DNA of 64,000 bases from an uncultured Prevotellaceae bacterium (GTDB lineage: Bacteria; Bacteroidota; Bacteroidia; Bacteroidales; Bacteroidaceae). Below the pieces are notes generated by a model. It searched no databases and was not told the origin of the DNA. It saw nothing but the letters and a program-made list of their open reading frames with translations. Position 1 is the stretch's first letter, and each line of letters begins with the position of its first letter. The translations under genes and the position numbers were made by a program. The DNA lies in the NCBI GenBank assembly GCA_937910905.1, contig CALEPV010000066.1, forward strand, positions 1-64,000, in the 5' to 3' direction. Below, piece after piece: positions 52,380 to 61,900 of this stretch.

Positions 52380-53366
52380 TTACAGCTTCACCTCGTTGAG
52401 GTCTATCAGCTTGTTGACTATGGCGTATATGGTCAGTCCTGCTGGCGAGTGGATCTGTGTTTTGCGTGCTATGTTGCGACGGTGCGTCATCACGGTGTTG
52501 GTGGATATGAACATCTGCTCGGCTATCTCCTTGTTGGACAGTCCGCGCACCACCATGCGCACCACTTCCTTCTCGCGTTTCGACAATCCGTCGGGGTCGT
52601 CGTCGGTGTCGGCATCCGCTTTGCCTGCTGTGGCTGAGCCCTGTGCCGACTCTGCCTTGACGCGCTCGCGTATATCCTGCTCCAGCTGATGTACGGCTTC
52701 GGCAAAAAGTGTGTCCTCCAGCTGACAGTGGCTGAACAGATCTTCCTCCATGATGTAGATGTCCATCAAGGCGTCCAGTAGCTGCTGCGTGTCGCTGCCC
52801 TTGGGGTAGTACTTGACGATGATGCTCTTCAGCTCGTGCGAACTGTTGTAGAGCGAGGAGTGGTTGTCGTGGTGCTGGTGGGCCAGCGCTGTGTACGACG
52901 CGCGTCCTTCCGGCAACTTGCCGTCGAGCAGCAGCTGCACGTAGGTGTGGATGTGCTGGTTCTCGTACTCCATGTGGCGGCTCACTTCGGCAGCATATTC
53001 GTCGTAGAACTTCAGTATCAGGACGGTGATTTGATTCTCAGTCGAGCAGTTGATGGCCTCAATGAGTTTGCGCCTGATGGCTGGCAGGCGGAAGTTCACA
53101 AAGTAGCTGTGCGACCGCTGCAGGTATCTCATCAGCTCGGCCACACTCACCTGCCGCACCAGCTCCTGCACCTTCAGGTTGCCTCCGCTCTGTATGAAGT
53201 TGACCACTGCAAGAAAGGTTGGGGTGTGCACGTTGCTGGCTTCGCAGGCGGTTTCGACCGTTTGCTCGCCAAAGCCCAGCACTACGCCGAAGCGCGAGAT
53301 GACTTGTAGCAATCGATAGTCATCGTGTATGAGGTCGCTCATGTGAGCCTGTTGAGTGAATTGCAT
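52380..53366 (-). CDS. Hemerythrin-like/LuxR-type HTH fusion regulator
   Basis: The 328-aa protein (ATG 53366; 53342 also possible) has three parts. Residues 10-60 resemble the ScdA/DUF542 N-terminal segment, with Cys41 in [10 protein letters not shown]. Residues about 75-232 are helical with metal-ligand-like His/Glu sites (His86; His131 and Glu135; HQHHDNH at 163-169; His213 and Glu217), as in hemerythrin and YtfE/RIC proteins. After an acidic linker, residues 258-328 are a LuxR-type HTH ([20 protein letters not shown]). I infer a transcription factor sensing oxygen, NO or iron state through a di-iron site; this is not demonstrated. Confidence 0.75.
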   Translation of the reverse strand: MQFTQQAHMSDLIHDDYRLLQVISRFGVVLGFGEQTVETACEASNVHTPTFLAVVNFIQSGGNLKVQELVRQVSVAELMRYLQRSHSYFVNFRLPAIRRKLIEAINCSTENQITVLILKFYDEYAAEVSRHMEYENQHIHTYVQLLLDGKLPEGRASYTALAHQHHDNHSSLYNSSHELKSIIVKYYPKGSDTQQLLDALMDIYIMEEDLFSHCQLEDTLFAEAVHQLEQDIRERVKAESAQGSATAGKADADTDDDPDGLSKREKEVVRMVVRGLSNKEIAEQMFISTNTVMTHRRNIARKTQIHSPAGLTIYAIVNKLIDLNEVKL

Positions 53367-53397
53367 AGGCGTCTGGTTTATCGTTGAATTGTTGTGC

Positions 53398-54543
53398 TCA
53401 TTGGCGTTTGCGCCACTTTCCCAGCAGCGCGGATATGTCGTCTGGCAGCGGGCAGCTGAAGTCCATCTCCTCTCCGGTGCGCGGGTGCTGGAAGCCCAAC
53501 GTGCGCGCGTGTAGCACTTGGCGCGGACAGATGTCCAGGCAGTTGCGTATGAACTGCTTGTAGGCCGCGGTGGGCTGCCCTCGCAGTATCTCTGTGCCGC
53601 CGTACCGTTCGTCAGCAAACAGCGGGTGTCCGATGCTGCGCATGTGGGCTCTTATCTGGTGCGTGCGCCCCGTTTCGAGGCGGCACTCGATCCATGTGAC
53701 GTATCCGAAGGGCTCGATGACGCGCCAGTGGGTCACGGCGGGCTTGCCCTGGTCGGAGTCGGGCGGCAGTACGGTCATGCGCAGACGGTCCTTGGGGTCG
53801 CGCGCTATGTTGCCCTCTATGCGGCCGCTATCGTTGTCGAAGTGTCCCCACACCAGGGCGTTGTACAGCCTTCGGGTGCTCTTGACGAAGAACTGATGGC
53901 TCAGCCGGGCCTTGGCTTCAGCGTTCTTAGCCACCACCAGCAGCCCGCTGGTGTCCTTGTCTATACGGTGCACGAGGCCCACTGAAGGGTCGTTGGGGTC
54001 GTAGCTCTTGAGGTCGCGCAGGTGGTAGGCCAGCGCATTGACCAGCGTTCCGGTGTAGTTGCCGCATCCCGGATGTACCACCAAGCCGGCCGGCTTATTA
54101 AGCACCAGCAGGTCGTCGTCCTCGTAGACGATGTCCAGCGGTATGGGCTCAGGTGCTATCTCGGTGACTATGCGCGGGTGGTCGAGCATCAGTGTCACCA
54201 CATCGTGTGGCTTCACCTTGTAGTTGCTCTTGACGGCGCGGTCGTTGACGTGTATGCATCCGGCTTCGGCCGCACGCTGGATGCGAGCCCTGGATGTGTC
54301 GCGCAGATGGTCCATGAGGAACTTGTCCACGCGCAGCGGTTCCTGCCCCTTGTCGGCCACCACGCGGCGATGCTCGTAGAGGTGTCCGCTTGCATCGGCT
54401 TCTATGCTGACATCTCCGTAGGCTCCCTGCGCATTGCCGTCAGGTCCCAGTGCCTCTCCGCCGGCCTCGAGTGCTTCGTCGAGCTCCAGCTCGTCGTAGA
54501 TGTCGTTGTCCCAGATTGCGCTATGGTCACTCGTCGAACCCAT
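53398..54543 (-). CDS. rluD: RluD-family pseudouridine synthase
   Basis: The 381-aa enzyme has an S4 RNA-binding domain (RVDKFLMDHLRDTSRARIQ) and the catalytic domain with Asp in VHRIDKDTSGLLVVAK. The RTHQIRAHMRSIGHP motif is also present. It should modify 23S rRNA. ATG 54543 overlaps the end of the PASTA gene by 17 bases. The first 50 residues are acidic and not part of the usual family core. Confidence 0.92.
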   Translation of the reverse strand: MGSTSDHSAIWDNDIYDELELDEALEAGGEALGPDGNAQGAYGDVSIEADASGHLYEHRRVVADKGQEPLRVDKFLMDHLRDTSRARIQRAAEAGCIHVNDRAVKSNYKVKPHDVVTLMLDHPRIVTEIAPEPIPLDIVYEDDDLLVLNKPAGLVVHPGCGNYTGTLVNALAYHLRDLKSYDPNDPSVGLVHRIDKDTSGLLVVAKNAEAKARLSHQFFVKSTRRLYNALVWGHFDNDSGRIEGNIARDPKDRLRMTVLPPDSDQGKPAVTHWRVIEPFGYVTWIECRLETGRTHQIRAHMRSIGHPLFADERYGGTEILRGQPTAAYKQFIRNCLDICPRQVLHARTLGFQHPRTGEEMDFSCPLPDDISALLGKWRKRQ

Positions 54544-55162
54544 CGATGCTGTATGTGTTGTCGGCTTCGTTGGTCCAGTCGTCCACGTCGTCGTCATCGC
54601 CGAACTCGTCGAGGCCGCGTCCTACTTGCAGCACCAGCGGCACGTCGATGGGCACTCGCTCGCCCTTGTACACATTGCGTCCGTGACTCTTCACGCCGTA
54701 TACCCAGTCTTTGTCGCCGTCGACATACTCCACCGGTCCCAGTCGGAATCCTATTCCGGTGAGCTGCTGCTGTGCTTCGCGCAGCGAGCAGTTGTCGGCT
54801 ATGTCGGGTATGGGCAGTGTGGGCTTGTTCTGTGCGTTGACGGTGAGGTATATCTCGCGTCCTGCCTTGACCTGCCGTCCTCCGTGCGGATCCTGGTCGA
54901 TGACTGCTCCTGGCGGCAGTTCCTTGCTGTAGGCAGAGTCGACAACCACTGGTACCAGACCGTTGCGAGCCAGCGTGTAGCTGGCGTCGCTCTCCATCAT
55001 GCCTCGCACATTGGGCACCTCCACAGCTTCGCCGTGGTGGGTGTAGACGGCCATGAGCTTCCATGCTCCCACGATGGTGAGCACCACCAGCAGTATCATA
55101 CCGAGCAGGTTGAGCCCTACCATGGGGCTGAACAGTTTCTTGAAAAAGTCTTTTGCTGCCAT
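54527..55162 (-). CDS. Membrane-anchored PASTA-domain protein
   Basis: The 211-aa protein has an N-terminal membrane helix (about 16-36) and three PASTA-like units (starting near VPNVRGMMESDAS, IPDIADNCSLREA and a degenerate third around KGERVPIDVPLVL). A very acidic tail (DEFGDDDDVDD) ends it. PASTA domains bind peptidoglycan or muropeptides. No kinase domain is attached. ATG 55162 (MAAKDFFKKLFSP) is chosen. Its link with rluD in one unit is common in Bacteroidetes. Confidence 0.85.
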   Translation of the reverse strand: MAAKDFFKKLFSPMVGLNLLGMILLVVLTIVGAWKLMAVYTHHGEAVEVPNVRGMMESDASYTLARNGLVPVVVDSAYSKELPPGAVIDQDPHGGRQVKAGREIYLTVNAQNKPTLPIPDIADNCSLREAQQQLTGIGFRLGPVEYVDGDKDWVYGVKSHGRNVYKGERVPIDVPLVLQVGRGLDEFGDDDDVDDWTNEADNTYSIDGFDE

Positions 55163-55273
55163 TGTTCGGTGTTGTGTAATATGAAACAGCGAGGGGAACA
55201 AGAGAACAAGACATTAAGTCTGTTTCCCTTGTTCTCCTCGTTGATGTCGATGCTCTACGAGCTAGGGCTTGAA

Positions 55274-55435
55274 TCAGTGTCCTTTGCCGTGGAACTCTTC
55301 GCTTACTGTGAGCTTCTTGCGGCCCTTGGCTCGACGTGCAGCCAGTACGCGGCGTCCGTTGGCTGTGAGCATTCTCTGGCGGAAGCCATGCTTGTTCATG
55401 CGCCTCCGGTTGTGTGGTTGGAACGTTCTTTTCAT
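55274..55435 (-). CDS. rpmH: Ribosomal protein L34
   Basis: This 53-aa ORF was read from ATG 55435 to TGA 55274. It starts [19 protein letters not shown] and continues with [19 protein letters not shown], the L34 sequence almost throughout. Bacteroidetes L34 is slightly longer than E. coli's 46 aa. It diverges from efp, with both promoters in the 224-base gap. Confidence 0.97.
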   Translation of the reverse strand: MKRTFQPHNRRRMNKHGFRQRMLTANGRRVLAARRAKGRKKLTVSEEFHGKGH

Positions 55436-55505
55436 TTCAGTATATACTTTTGATTTTGTTGTCTGTGCGTACAGAAGTGTTTAGCCTATGCGGGCTAACG
55501 GGCTG

Positions 55506-55536
55506 CAAAATTAGGCACTTTTTTCCATTCGAGCAA
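55506..55536 (-). promoter_or_regulatory. Promoter of rpmH
   Basis: TAATTTTG on the minus strand (55513-55506) with TTG (55536-55534) 20 bases further upstream fits the Bacteroidetes promoter. Confidence 0.65.
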
Positions 55537-55588
55537 GCATTGCCGCATTTTTAGGCCTTGTTATTGCGCATTTTTAGCTGATTTACAC

Positions 55589-55596
55589 TACCTTTG
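55589..55596 (+). promoter_or_regulatory. Promoter -7 element of efp
   Basis: TACCTTTG, 63 bases upstream of the start codon, with ATTG (55563-55566) 22 bases further upstream. Confidence 0.65.
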
Positions 55597-55659
55597 CACC
55601 CGCAAATGGCACAATGCGTGCCTTTTCCACGTTTATTTCTTACACTATACATTTATATT

Positions 55660-56226
55660 ATGATCAATTCACAAGACATCAAGAAGGGCACATGCATCCG
55701 CATGGATGGCAAGCTCTATTTCTGCATCGACTTCCTGCACGTGAAGCCTGGCAAGGGCAACACCATCATGCGTACCACGCTGAAGGACGTGGTCAGCGGC
55801 AATGTGCTGGAGCGTCGCTTCAACATCGGTGAGAAGCTGGAGGACGTACGCGTGGAGCGTCGTAGCTACCAGTACCTCTACATGGAGGGCGAGGACTACA
55901 TCTTCATGAACAATGAGACATTCGAGCAGATTCCCATCGCGAAGGATCTGATCAACGGTGTGAACTTCATGAAGGAGGGTGAGAACGTGGAGGTTGTCAC
56001 CGACGCCAGCACCGAGACTGTGCTCTATGCCGACGTTCCTGTGAAGGTTAAGCTGGCCATCACCTGGACAGAGCCCGGCCTGAAGGGTGACACAGCTACC
56101 AACACACTGAAGCCTGCCCGCGTGGAGACCGGCGCCGAGATCCGTGTGCCTTTGTTCATCAACGAGGGCGAGATTGTGGAGGTCGATACCCGCGATGGCA
56201 GCTATCTGGGTCGTGTAAAGGCATAA
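55660..56226 (+). CDS. efp: Elongation factor P
   Basis: EF-P (188 aa) relieves ribosome stalling at polyproline. KPGKGNTIMRTTLKD (residues 29-43) holds the tip loop with Lys32 at the position that is modified in many bacteria. LYMEGEDYIFMNNETFEQ and the C-terminal VDTRDGSYLGRVKA are family signatures. ATG 55660 (MINSQDIKKGT) is chosen; upstream codons are promoter region. The gene is followed by palindromic array F. Confidence 0.96.
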   Translation: MINSQDIKKGTCIRMDGKLYFCIDFLHVKPGKGNTIMRTTLKDVVSGNVLERRFNIGEKLEDVRVERRSYQYLYMEGEDYIFMNNETFEQIPIAKDLINGVNFMKEGENVEVVTDASTETVLYADVPVKVKLAITWTEPGLKGDTATNTLKPARVETGAEIRVPLFINEGEIVEVDTRDGSYLGRVKA

Positions 56227-56275
56227 CCGCACTGGCATATCGCGGTGTCGGAACCTTGGCATTGCGATGTAGCTT

Positions 56276-56363
56276 AAAAAACATGCGCGTGTTAAATAAA
56301 TGACACGCGCATGTTTTTTATTTAACACGCGCGTGTCATTTATTTAACACGCGCATGTTTTTT
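56276..56363. terminator. Palindromic array F: 4 x 22 bp, also one large inverted repeat
   Basis: Four units (56279-56294, 56301-56316, 56323-56338, 56345-56360) have cores ACATGCGCGTGT or ACACGCGCRTGT and A/T spacers, with an exact 22-base period. The array as a whole is a perfect inverted repeat (56276-56310 with 56329-56363). With T-runs on both strands it is well placed to terminate the convergent efp and 5'-nucleotidase genes. Confidence 0.85.
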
Positions 56364-56487
56364 GTGCGTTGTCGCGGTGCGATGGCTGAAACGCCGCATT
56401 GTCAGCGGCTTTGGGGCGGGTTGGCTGTAGCTTCGTCTTGGGGTCGTGACAACTTTGCCTTGGGCTCGCAGATGTTTTGCTTAGGAA

Positions 56488-57330
56488 TCAGCGTTGCAGC
56501 GTAAGCCGCAGGGTACCGACGAAGCGTGCGTTCTTGCCCATTTGGTTGTCTGGCACAGGCAGACCGTCGAGGTTGTTCTGTATGCGCGGGCGCTCGAAGT
56601 AGGTGTGGCTGTGCCCGCCCAGCACGAGGTCTATGTTGCGTGTGCCGGCGATGAAGTCCTCGTCGGTGAGGCCCGGTATGCCCCATCCGAGGTGCGACAG
56701 GCAGACCACAAGGTTGCAGTGCTCAGTGTTGCGCAGATAGTCGGCTACGGGCTGTGCGGCCTCGATGGGGTTGCGGTAGCTGACGCCCTCGCAGGTGGCC
56801 TTCGCCACCAGACCTTCCAGCTGGGGCGACACGCCGAGCACACCGATGCGCAGACCGCTGCGCTCGATGATGACGTAGGGCTTCACCAGCCCTTCGCAGG
56901 CGGTGCCGGTGAAGTCGTAGTTGCAGCACACGATGGGGAACTGTGCCAGCCGGAAGATGCGTGCCATGTTCTCCACACCGAAGTCGAATTCGTGGTTGCC
57001 TATGGTGGCAGCGTCGTAGCGCATGAGGTTCATCAGCCCCACCTCCACGTCGCCGTGGTACAGCGAGTAGTAGGGTGAGCCCTGCGAGAAGTCGCCGCAG
57101 TCGAACAGCAACAGGTCGGGGTCGGCGGTGCGCAGGTCGCGCAGCAGTGCTGCACGGCGCAGGTAGCCGCCCTTGTTGGCCTGCGTGGTGTCGGGCATGT
57201 TGGGGTTGAGCGGCACTATGCACGAGTGTGTGTCGTTGGTGTGTACCACCAGTATGCTCTTTGTGTCCTGTGCCGAGGCAGTCAGTACGGCAGCTGTGGC
57301 GAGCACTATATATAATAATGTATGGCGCAT
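56488..57330 (-). CDS. Exported 5'-nucleotidase metallophosphatase domain
   Basis: The 280-aa protein has a signal peptide (about 1-20) and only the N-terminal metallophosphatase domain of UshA-type 5'-nucleotidases. Visible motifs are HTNDTHSCIVPL, DCGDFSQGSPYY, IGNHEFDFG and GGHSHTYFERP, the full di-metal set. The nucleotide-binding domain is encoded separately by the gene just upstream (57348-58133). Together they would dephosphorylate nucleotides in the periplasm. Confidence 0.9.
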   Translation of the reverse strand: MRHTLLYIVLATAAVLTASAQDTKSILVVHTNDTHSCIVPLNPNMPDTTQANKGGYLRRAALLRDLRTADPDLLLFDCGDFSQGSPYYSLYHGDVEVGLMNLMRYDAATIGNHEFDFGVENMARIFRLAQFPIVCCNYDFTGTACEGLVKPYVIIERSGLRIGVLGVSPQLEGLVAKATCEGVSYRNPIEAAQPVADYLRNTEHCNLVVCLSHLGWGIPGLTDEDFIAGTRNIDLVLGGHSHTYFERPRIQNNLDGLPVPDNQMGKNARFVGTLRLTLQR

Positions 57331-57347
57331 GATACTTTTCTGGTTAA

Positions 57348-58133
57348 CTATTCGACTTCCACTATACGTCCCTCAATCGCGGCTTCGGCCATCTGGCCCG
57401 CAGCATCCAGCCGCCGCAGGTGGTTCATCAGCACGTCGCGCACGGGCACTTCGGTCACGGTGCGCTGCCTGGAGTCCTTGAGTGCTGTCATCTTGTCGTT
57501 GCCGTCGGCCAGATAGTCGAGCGTGGCAATGGTGTATGTGCGCTCGGGGTCGATGGGCTGGCCGGCTATGGTGGCCGACTGCACGCGGCCGTCCTTGGTG
57601 ATGACCAGCCGCAGGTTGTGGCTTACGCCCTCGCCGTGCACGGCGGCTATGTTCTGCATGAGCCGCAGCATGTCGGATCCTTGCATCTCAAGTATCGTGA
57701 AGAAGTTCTCGAAGGGCGAGATGGCTATGATGTCGCCCCTGCGCACTGTGTCCTGCGGCATTGCACTGCGCAGGCCACCCACGTTGCACAGGCCAAGGTC
57801 GGCCTTGTAGCCCAGCTGCTCGGCTTCGGCCACGAGGGCATCGGCTACCCAGTTGCTCAGCAGGCTCTCCGGCCGGCCGGGTGTCATGAACTGTGCGCTG
57901 CGGCCTATGTATGGTCGCTGCAGGCTGTCCACGCCAGCCTGATAGGGGCGCAGGAAGTCGCAGGCCGCCTGCAGCGGACGGCTGTCGAGTGCTGAGGTCA
58001 CTTCTATTCGGCACGGGCTGACGGTGCGCAGCGAGTAGTGCTGTTGCGTGCCGGCCTGCTGTGCCTGGTGCGAGGTGTGGCACGCAGAGAGTGTCAGCAG
58101 CGCCAGCGTGAGTAGGATAAGGTGTCGTTTCAT
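57348..58133 (-). CDS. Lipoprotein with 5'-nucleotidase C-terminal domain
   Basis: The 261-aa protein starts with a lipoprotein signal (LILLTLALLTLSAC, Cys at about 17; ATG 58133). The body is the 5'-nucleotidase substrate-binding domain: SLLSNWVADALVAEAEQLG, LCNVGGLRSAMPQDTVRRG, and SPFENFFTILEMQGSDMLRL with the ring-stacking Phe residues. It lies directly upstream of the metallophosphatase gene (17-base gap), so the enzyme is split in two and the C-terminal domain is membrane-tethered. Confidence 0.88.
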   Translation of the reverse strand: MKRHLILLTLALLTLSACHTSHQAQQAGTQQHYSLRTVSPCRIEVTSALDSRPLQAACDFLRPYQAGVDSLQRPYIGRSAQFMTPGRPESLLSNWVADALVAEAEQLGYKADLGLCNVGGLRSAMPQDTVRRGDIIAISPFENFFTILEMQGSDMLRLMQNIAAVHGEGVSHNLRLVITKDGRVQSATIAGQPIDPERTYTIATLDYLADGNDKMTALKDSRQRTVTEVPVRDVLMNHLRRLDAAGQMAEAAIEGRIVEVE

Positions 58134-58161
58134 CGTGTGTAGCAATGTCGGGTTGCGTGGT

Positions 58162-58169
58162 CAAAAGTA
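58162..58169 (-). promoter_or_regulatory. Promoter -7 element of the split 5'-nucleotidase
   Basis: TACTTTTG on the minus strand, 28 bases upstream of the start codon. No clear -33 element is seen. Confidence 0.5.
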
Positions 58170-58286
58170 CAACAATTCACTCAATTGGCCGTCGCAGCAG
58201 CGGCATTTCTGCATTCCGCAGGGCCAAAAAAGGTGCTTTGAAACAAAAAGAAAGCCGCCGGGTGCTTGCGTTTCGCAGATTATGCC

Positions 58287-58294
58287 TACCTTTG
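58287..58294 (+). promoter_or_regulatory. Promoter -7 element of rplS
   Basis: TACCTTTG, 92 bases upstream of the rplS start, with TTG (58266-58268) 18 bases further upstream. This leaves a leader of about 85 bases. Confidence 0.65.
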
Positions 58295-58386
58295 CACCCG
58301 CTTTCGGCGTAATCGCTGGCAGGATGAAGAGTGGCCTGTTATGTTGCGCTGGACGACAATAACAATTTTAACCGTCATCAATCACA

Positions 58387-58761
58387 ATGGCAAACCTAAT
58401 TAAAATTGCTGAGGAAGCATTTGCTACAGGTAACATCAGCAAGTTCGACAGCTTCGCACCTGGCGATACCGTTACCGTAGACTACAAGATTGTCGAGGGC
58501 AACAAGGAGCGCGTTCAGCAGTATCGCGGCGTGGTCATCAAGATCAGCGGCCACGGCGACAAGAAGCGTTTCACTGTCCGCAAGATGAGCGGCACCGTGG
58601 GTGTGGAACGTATCTTCCCCCTCGAGAGCCCGAACATCGAGATGATTACTCGCGTGAAGCAGGGTCGCGTACGTCGCGCCAAGCTCTACTATCTGCGTGG
58701 ACTCACAGGTAAGAAGGCCCGCATCCCCGAGAAGCGTACTGCTGCCAAGGCAGAGGCCTAA
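58387..58761 (+). CDS. rplS: Ribosomal protein L19
   Basis: L19 (124 aa) lies at the subunit interface. [34 protein letters not shown] and [14 protein letters not shown] are the family blocks, and the end [15 protein letters not shown] is typical. It has its own promoter and is followed by array E. Confidence 0.97.
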   Translation: MANLIKIAEEAFATGNISKFDSFAPGDTVTVDYKIVEGNKERVQQYRGVVIKISGHGDKKRFTVRKMSGTVGVERIFPLESPNIEMITRVKQGRVRRAKLYYLRGLTGKKARIPEKRTAAKAEA

Positions 58762-58778
58762 ACCTACACACTCGTTTC

Positions 58779-58860
58779 GTGCACCGCGGTCCAACTATTG
58801 TTGCACCGCGGTGCAGCGTTTTCTGCAGCGTGCTCCAACGATGGTTGCAGCACGCTGCAA
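58779..58860. repeat. Palindromic array E (four units, 22-bp period)
   Basis: Units are at 58779-58794, 58801-58816, 58823-58838 and 58845-58860, with spacers CTATTG, CGTTTT and CGATGG. Unit 4 reads TTGCAGCACGCTGCAA, so both arms changed together relative to TTGCAC/GTGCAA. The array starts 17 bases after the rplS stop and ends 39 bases before the GH95 promoter. Confidence 0.9.
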
Positions 58861-58899
58861 CTTTTCGTGCGCTGCGGCGGGATAAAATGGGGGCTTTGC

Positions 58900-58930
58900 T
58901 TTGTAGGTATCGGCAAATGGCATAACTTTG
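58900..58930 (+). promoter_or_regulatory. Promoter of the GH95 gene
   Basis: TTTG (58900-58903), 19 bases, then TAACTTTG (58923-58930): a complete Bacteroidetes promoter 45 bases before the start codon. Confidence 0.8.
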
Positions 58931-58975
58931 TGGCGATATACTACCAGCGCACTAACTAACGACCTTATAGACACG

Positions 58976-61900
58976 ATGAAGCACATTTACCTTACTATGA
59001 TTGCCCTGCTGGCTGCGTGCGGCCTGCGGGCACAGACCCTGCCTACGTTCAGCACCGACGACTCGGAGACGTGGTACGTCATCCAGTTCTGCCGCGGCGA
59101 GGCAGCCCTGACCGACATGGGCGAGGCTAAGAACCTGCAGACCGCAGATGTCGACAAGACCAGCAATGCCCAGTTGTGGAAGATCGTAGGCACGCAGGAC
59201 AACTGTGAGATAATCAGCAAATCCGGCCGCCACATATACTACAACGGCAGCAGGTATGCAGCTTCGGCCTCGAAGAGCGGACAGCTGCGACTCGTAGCCA
59301 CCACCAATTCCACCTACGCTCCGGCATGGGAGATACAGAGCGTGGCCGGCGGCGCAGGCAATTCGATGAACCAGTGGGGAGGCTCTGGCTCAGGCCGCGA
59401 ACTGGGCTCCTACAACGCGGGCGACGTCAACGACCCGCTGCTGTTTGTGGACCCCGCCACACTGCCCGAGACCGACCCGCAGCCCACCAAGCTCGCTGAG
59501 TTCTACACCACAGCAGACGCCAGCTACCGGCCCGACAACCTGCTGACACTCTGGTACACCACCCCGGTGACCAAGGCTACCGTGGACGACCCATGGATGG
59601 AGTACGCACTGCCCATAGGCAACGGCCAGCTGGGCGCCATGATATACGGAGGCATACGCCAGGACATAGTGCAGTTCAACGAGAAGACACTCTGGACAGG
59701 CTCCAGCACGCTGTACAATCGCGACGGCGGCTATCAGGACTTCGGAGCACTCTACATCACCGACCTGGCCGACCGCTTCAGCACCGCAGCAGCTAAGGGA
59801 GCGAAGAAGTACTACCGCAGCCTGGACCTCACAACGGCGGTGGCTGCAGCGCAGTGGCTCAGCCCCGACCAGTCAGTGACCTTCCGCCGCGAGTACATAG
59901 CATCCTATCCCGACAAAGTGATAGCCGTGCACCTCAGCGCCTCGGAGCCCGGACAGCTGAGCCACCACTTCTACTTGTGGAACGCCCACAACGTCAAGGC
60001 TACCTATGCCGATGGCGAGGGAACGTTCAGCGGCAAGCTGACCACTGTGAGCTTCGATGCCCGCATGAAGGTGATAGCCACCGGCGGCACGGTGACTACC
60101 GACGAGAAAGGCGTGACGGTGACCGGTGCCGACGAGATACTTGTGCTGCTCACGGGCTGCACCGACTACGACCCCGTGGCTGCCGGATATGTTAGCGGCA
60201 CCGACCAGATAGCTGCCCGCAATGCGGCCACCATCGCCGCTGCTGCCGGCAAGACATGGGCATCGCTGCTGGCCGACCACGAGGCCGACTACCAGCCCAT
60301 CTTCGACCGCTGCCGGCTGGCGCTGGACGGCGCTGCTGCCAACATGACCACCGACAAGCTGGTGGACACCTACGCCAAGCTCACCACAAAGACTGCGCTG
60401 ACCAAGTCGGCCAACGCACGCCAGCTGGAACAGCTCTACTTCCACTATGGCCGCTACATGCTCATAGCATCGTCGCGCGGCATAGACCTGCCCAACAACC
60501 TGCAGGGTATATGGAACCACAAGAACGCCGCACCCTGGTGCAGCGACATCCACGCCAACATCAACATACAGATGAACTACTGGCCAGCCGAGGTCACCAA
60601 CCTGAGCGACATGCACCTGCCGTACTTACATTATTTATATAATATGGCGGTCGTGCAACCGCAGTGGCAGGGCTATGCCAAGAACTGGCTGGGACAGACA
60701 CAGGGCTGGGCATGCTTCACGGAGAACAACATCTTCGGTTGCTGCACCGACTGGATGGCACAGCAGTACCCCGAGGCCGGAGCCTGGAGCTGCGACCACC
60801 TGTGGCAGCACTATCGCTACACGCTGGACACCGACTTCCTGGAGCACACAGCCCTACCCGTGATGCTATCGGCCACACGTATGTGGATGGAGCGTCTGGT
60901 CAAGGGTAAGGACGGGCTCTGGGAGTGCCCCAATGAGTGGAGCCCAGAGCACGGACCGACAGAGAACGCCACCGCCCACGCGCAGCAGATTGTGTGGAAC
61001 CTCTTCAGCACCACCCTGCAGGCCATAGACGCCCTGGGGCTGGAACGCGCCGGAGTGAGCCAGACACAGTACAATCAGATCAAGGCCAAGTTCGACAAGC
61101 TGGACGACGGCCTGCACACCGAACCTTACGAGGGCACCTTCGGAGCCACCTTCCGCGGTGTCAAGAAGGGTGAGGACATACTGCGCGAATGGAAGTACAC
61201 CAGCTTCGCCACGGGCAACAACGGCGAGCAGAACCACCGCCACATGTCCCACTTCATGGCTCTGTACCCCTTTGCCAACCTGCCGGCATCCAACCCCTAT
61301 TACCCCGCCGCCATCCGCAGCCTGTGGCTGCGTGGCCTGGCCTCCACCGGTTGGTCCATGGGCTGGAAGGTCAACCTGTGGGCCCGGGCTCTTGACGGCG
61401 ACCAGTGTGTGGAGATACTCAAGCTCGCCTTCAAGCATAGCACATCCTACGGCACCGACCAGTCCAAGGGTGGTGTGTACTACAACCTGTTCGACTCCCA
61501 CTCCCCATTCCAGATTGATGGCAACTTCGGCATGACTGCTGGCATGGCCGAGATGCTGCTGCAGAGCCACACCGACACCCTGCAGCTGCTGCCCGCCTTG
61601 CCGTACACATGGACGTCGGGTGCCGTGCGCGGCCTCTGCGCCGTCGGTGCATTCGACGTGGATATGCAGTGGGACAACTCCGAGCTGACCTCCGCCACAG
61701 TGTTCAGCCGCAAGGGACAGCCCTGCCGACTGGCATACGCAGGCATAGGCAGCGCCACGGTCAAGACCGCCGACGGCGATGATGTGGACGTCACCGTACT
61801 GTCGGACGACCGCATCGAGTTCGCCACAGAGGCCGGTCAGCGATACGTCATCACGCCCCACTCTGCCGAGACCGGAGTGGGTGCAGCCACGGCCCGACGC

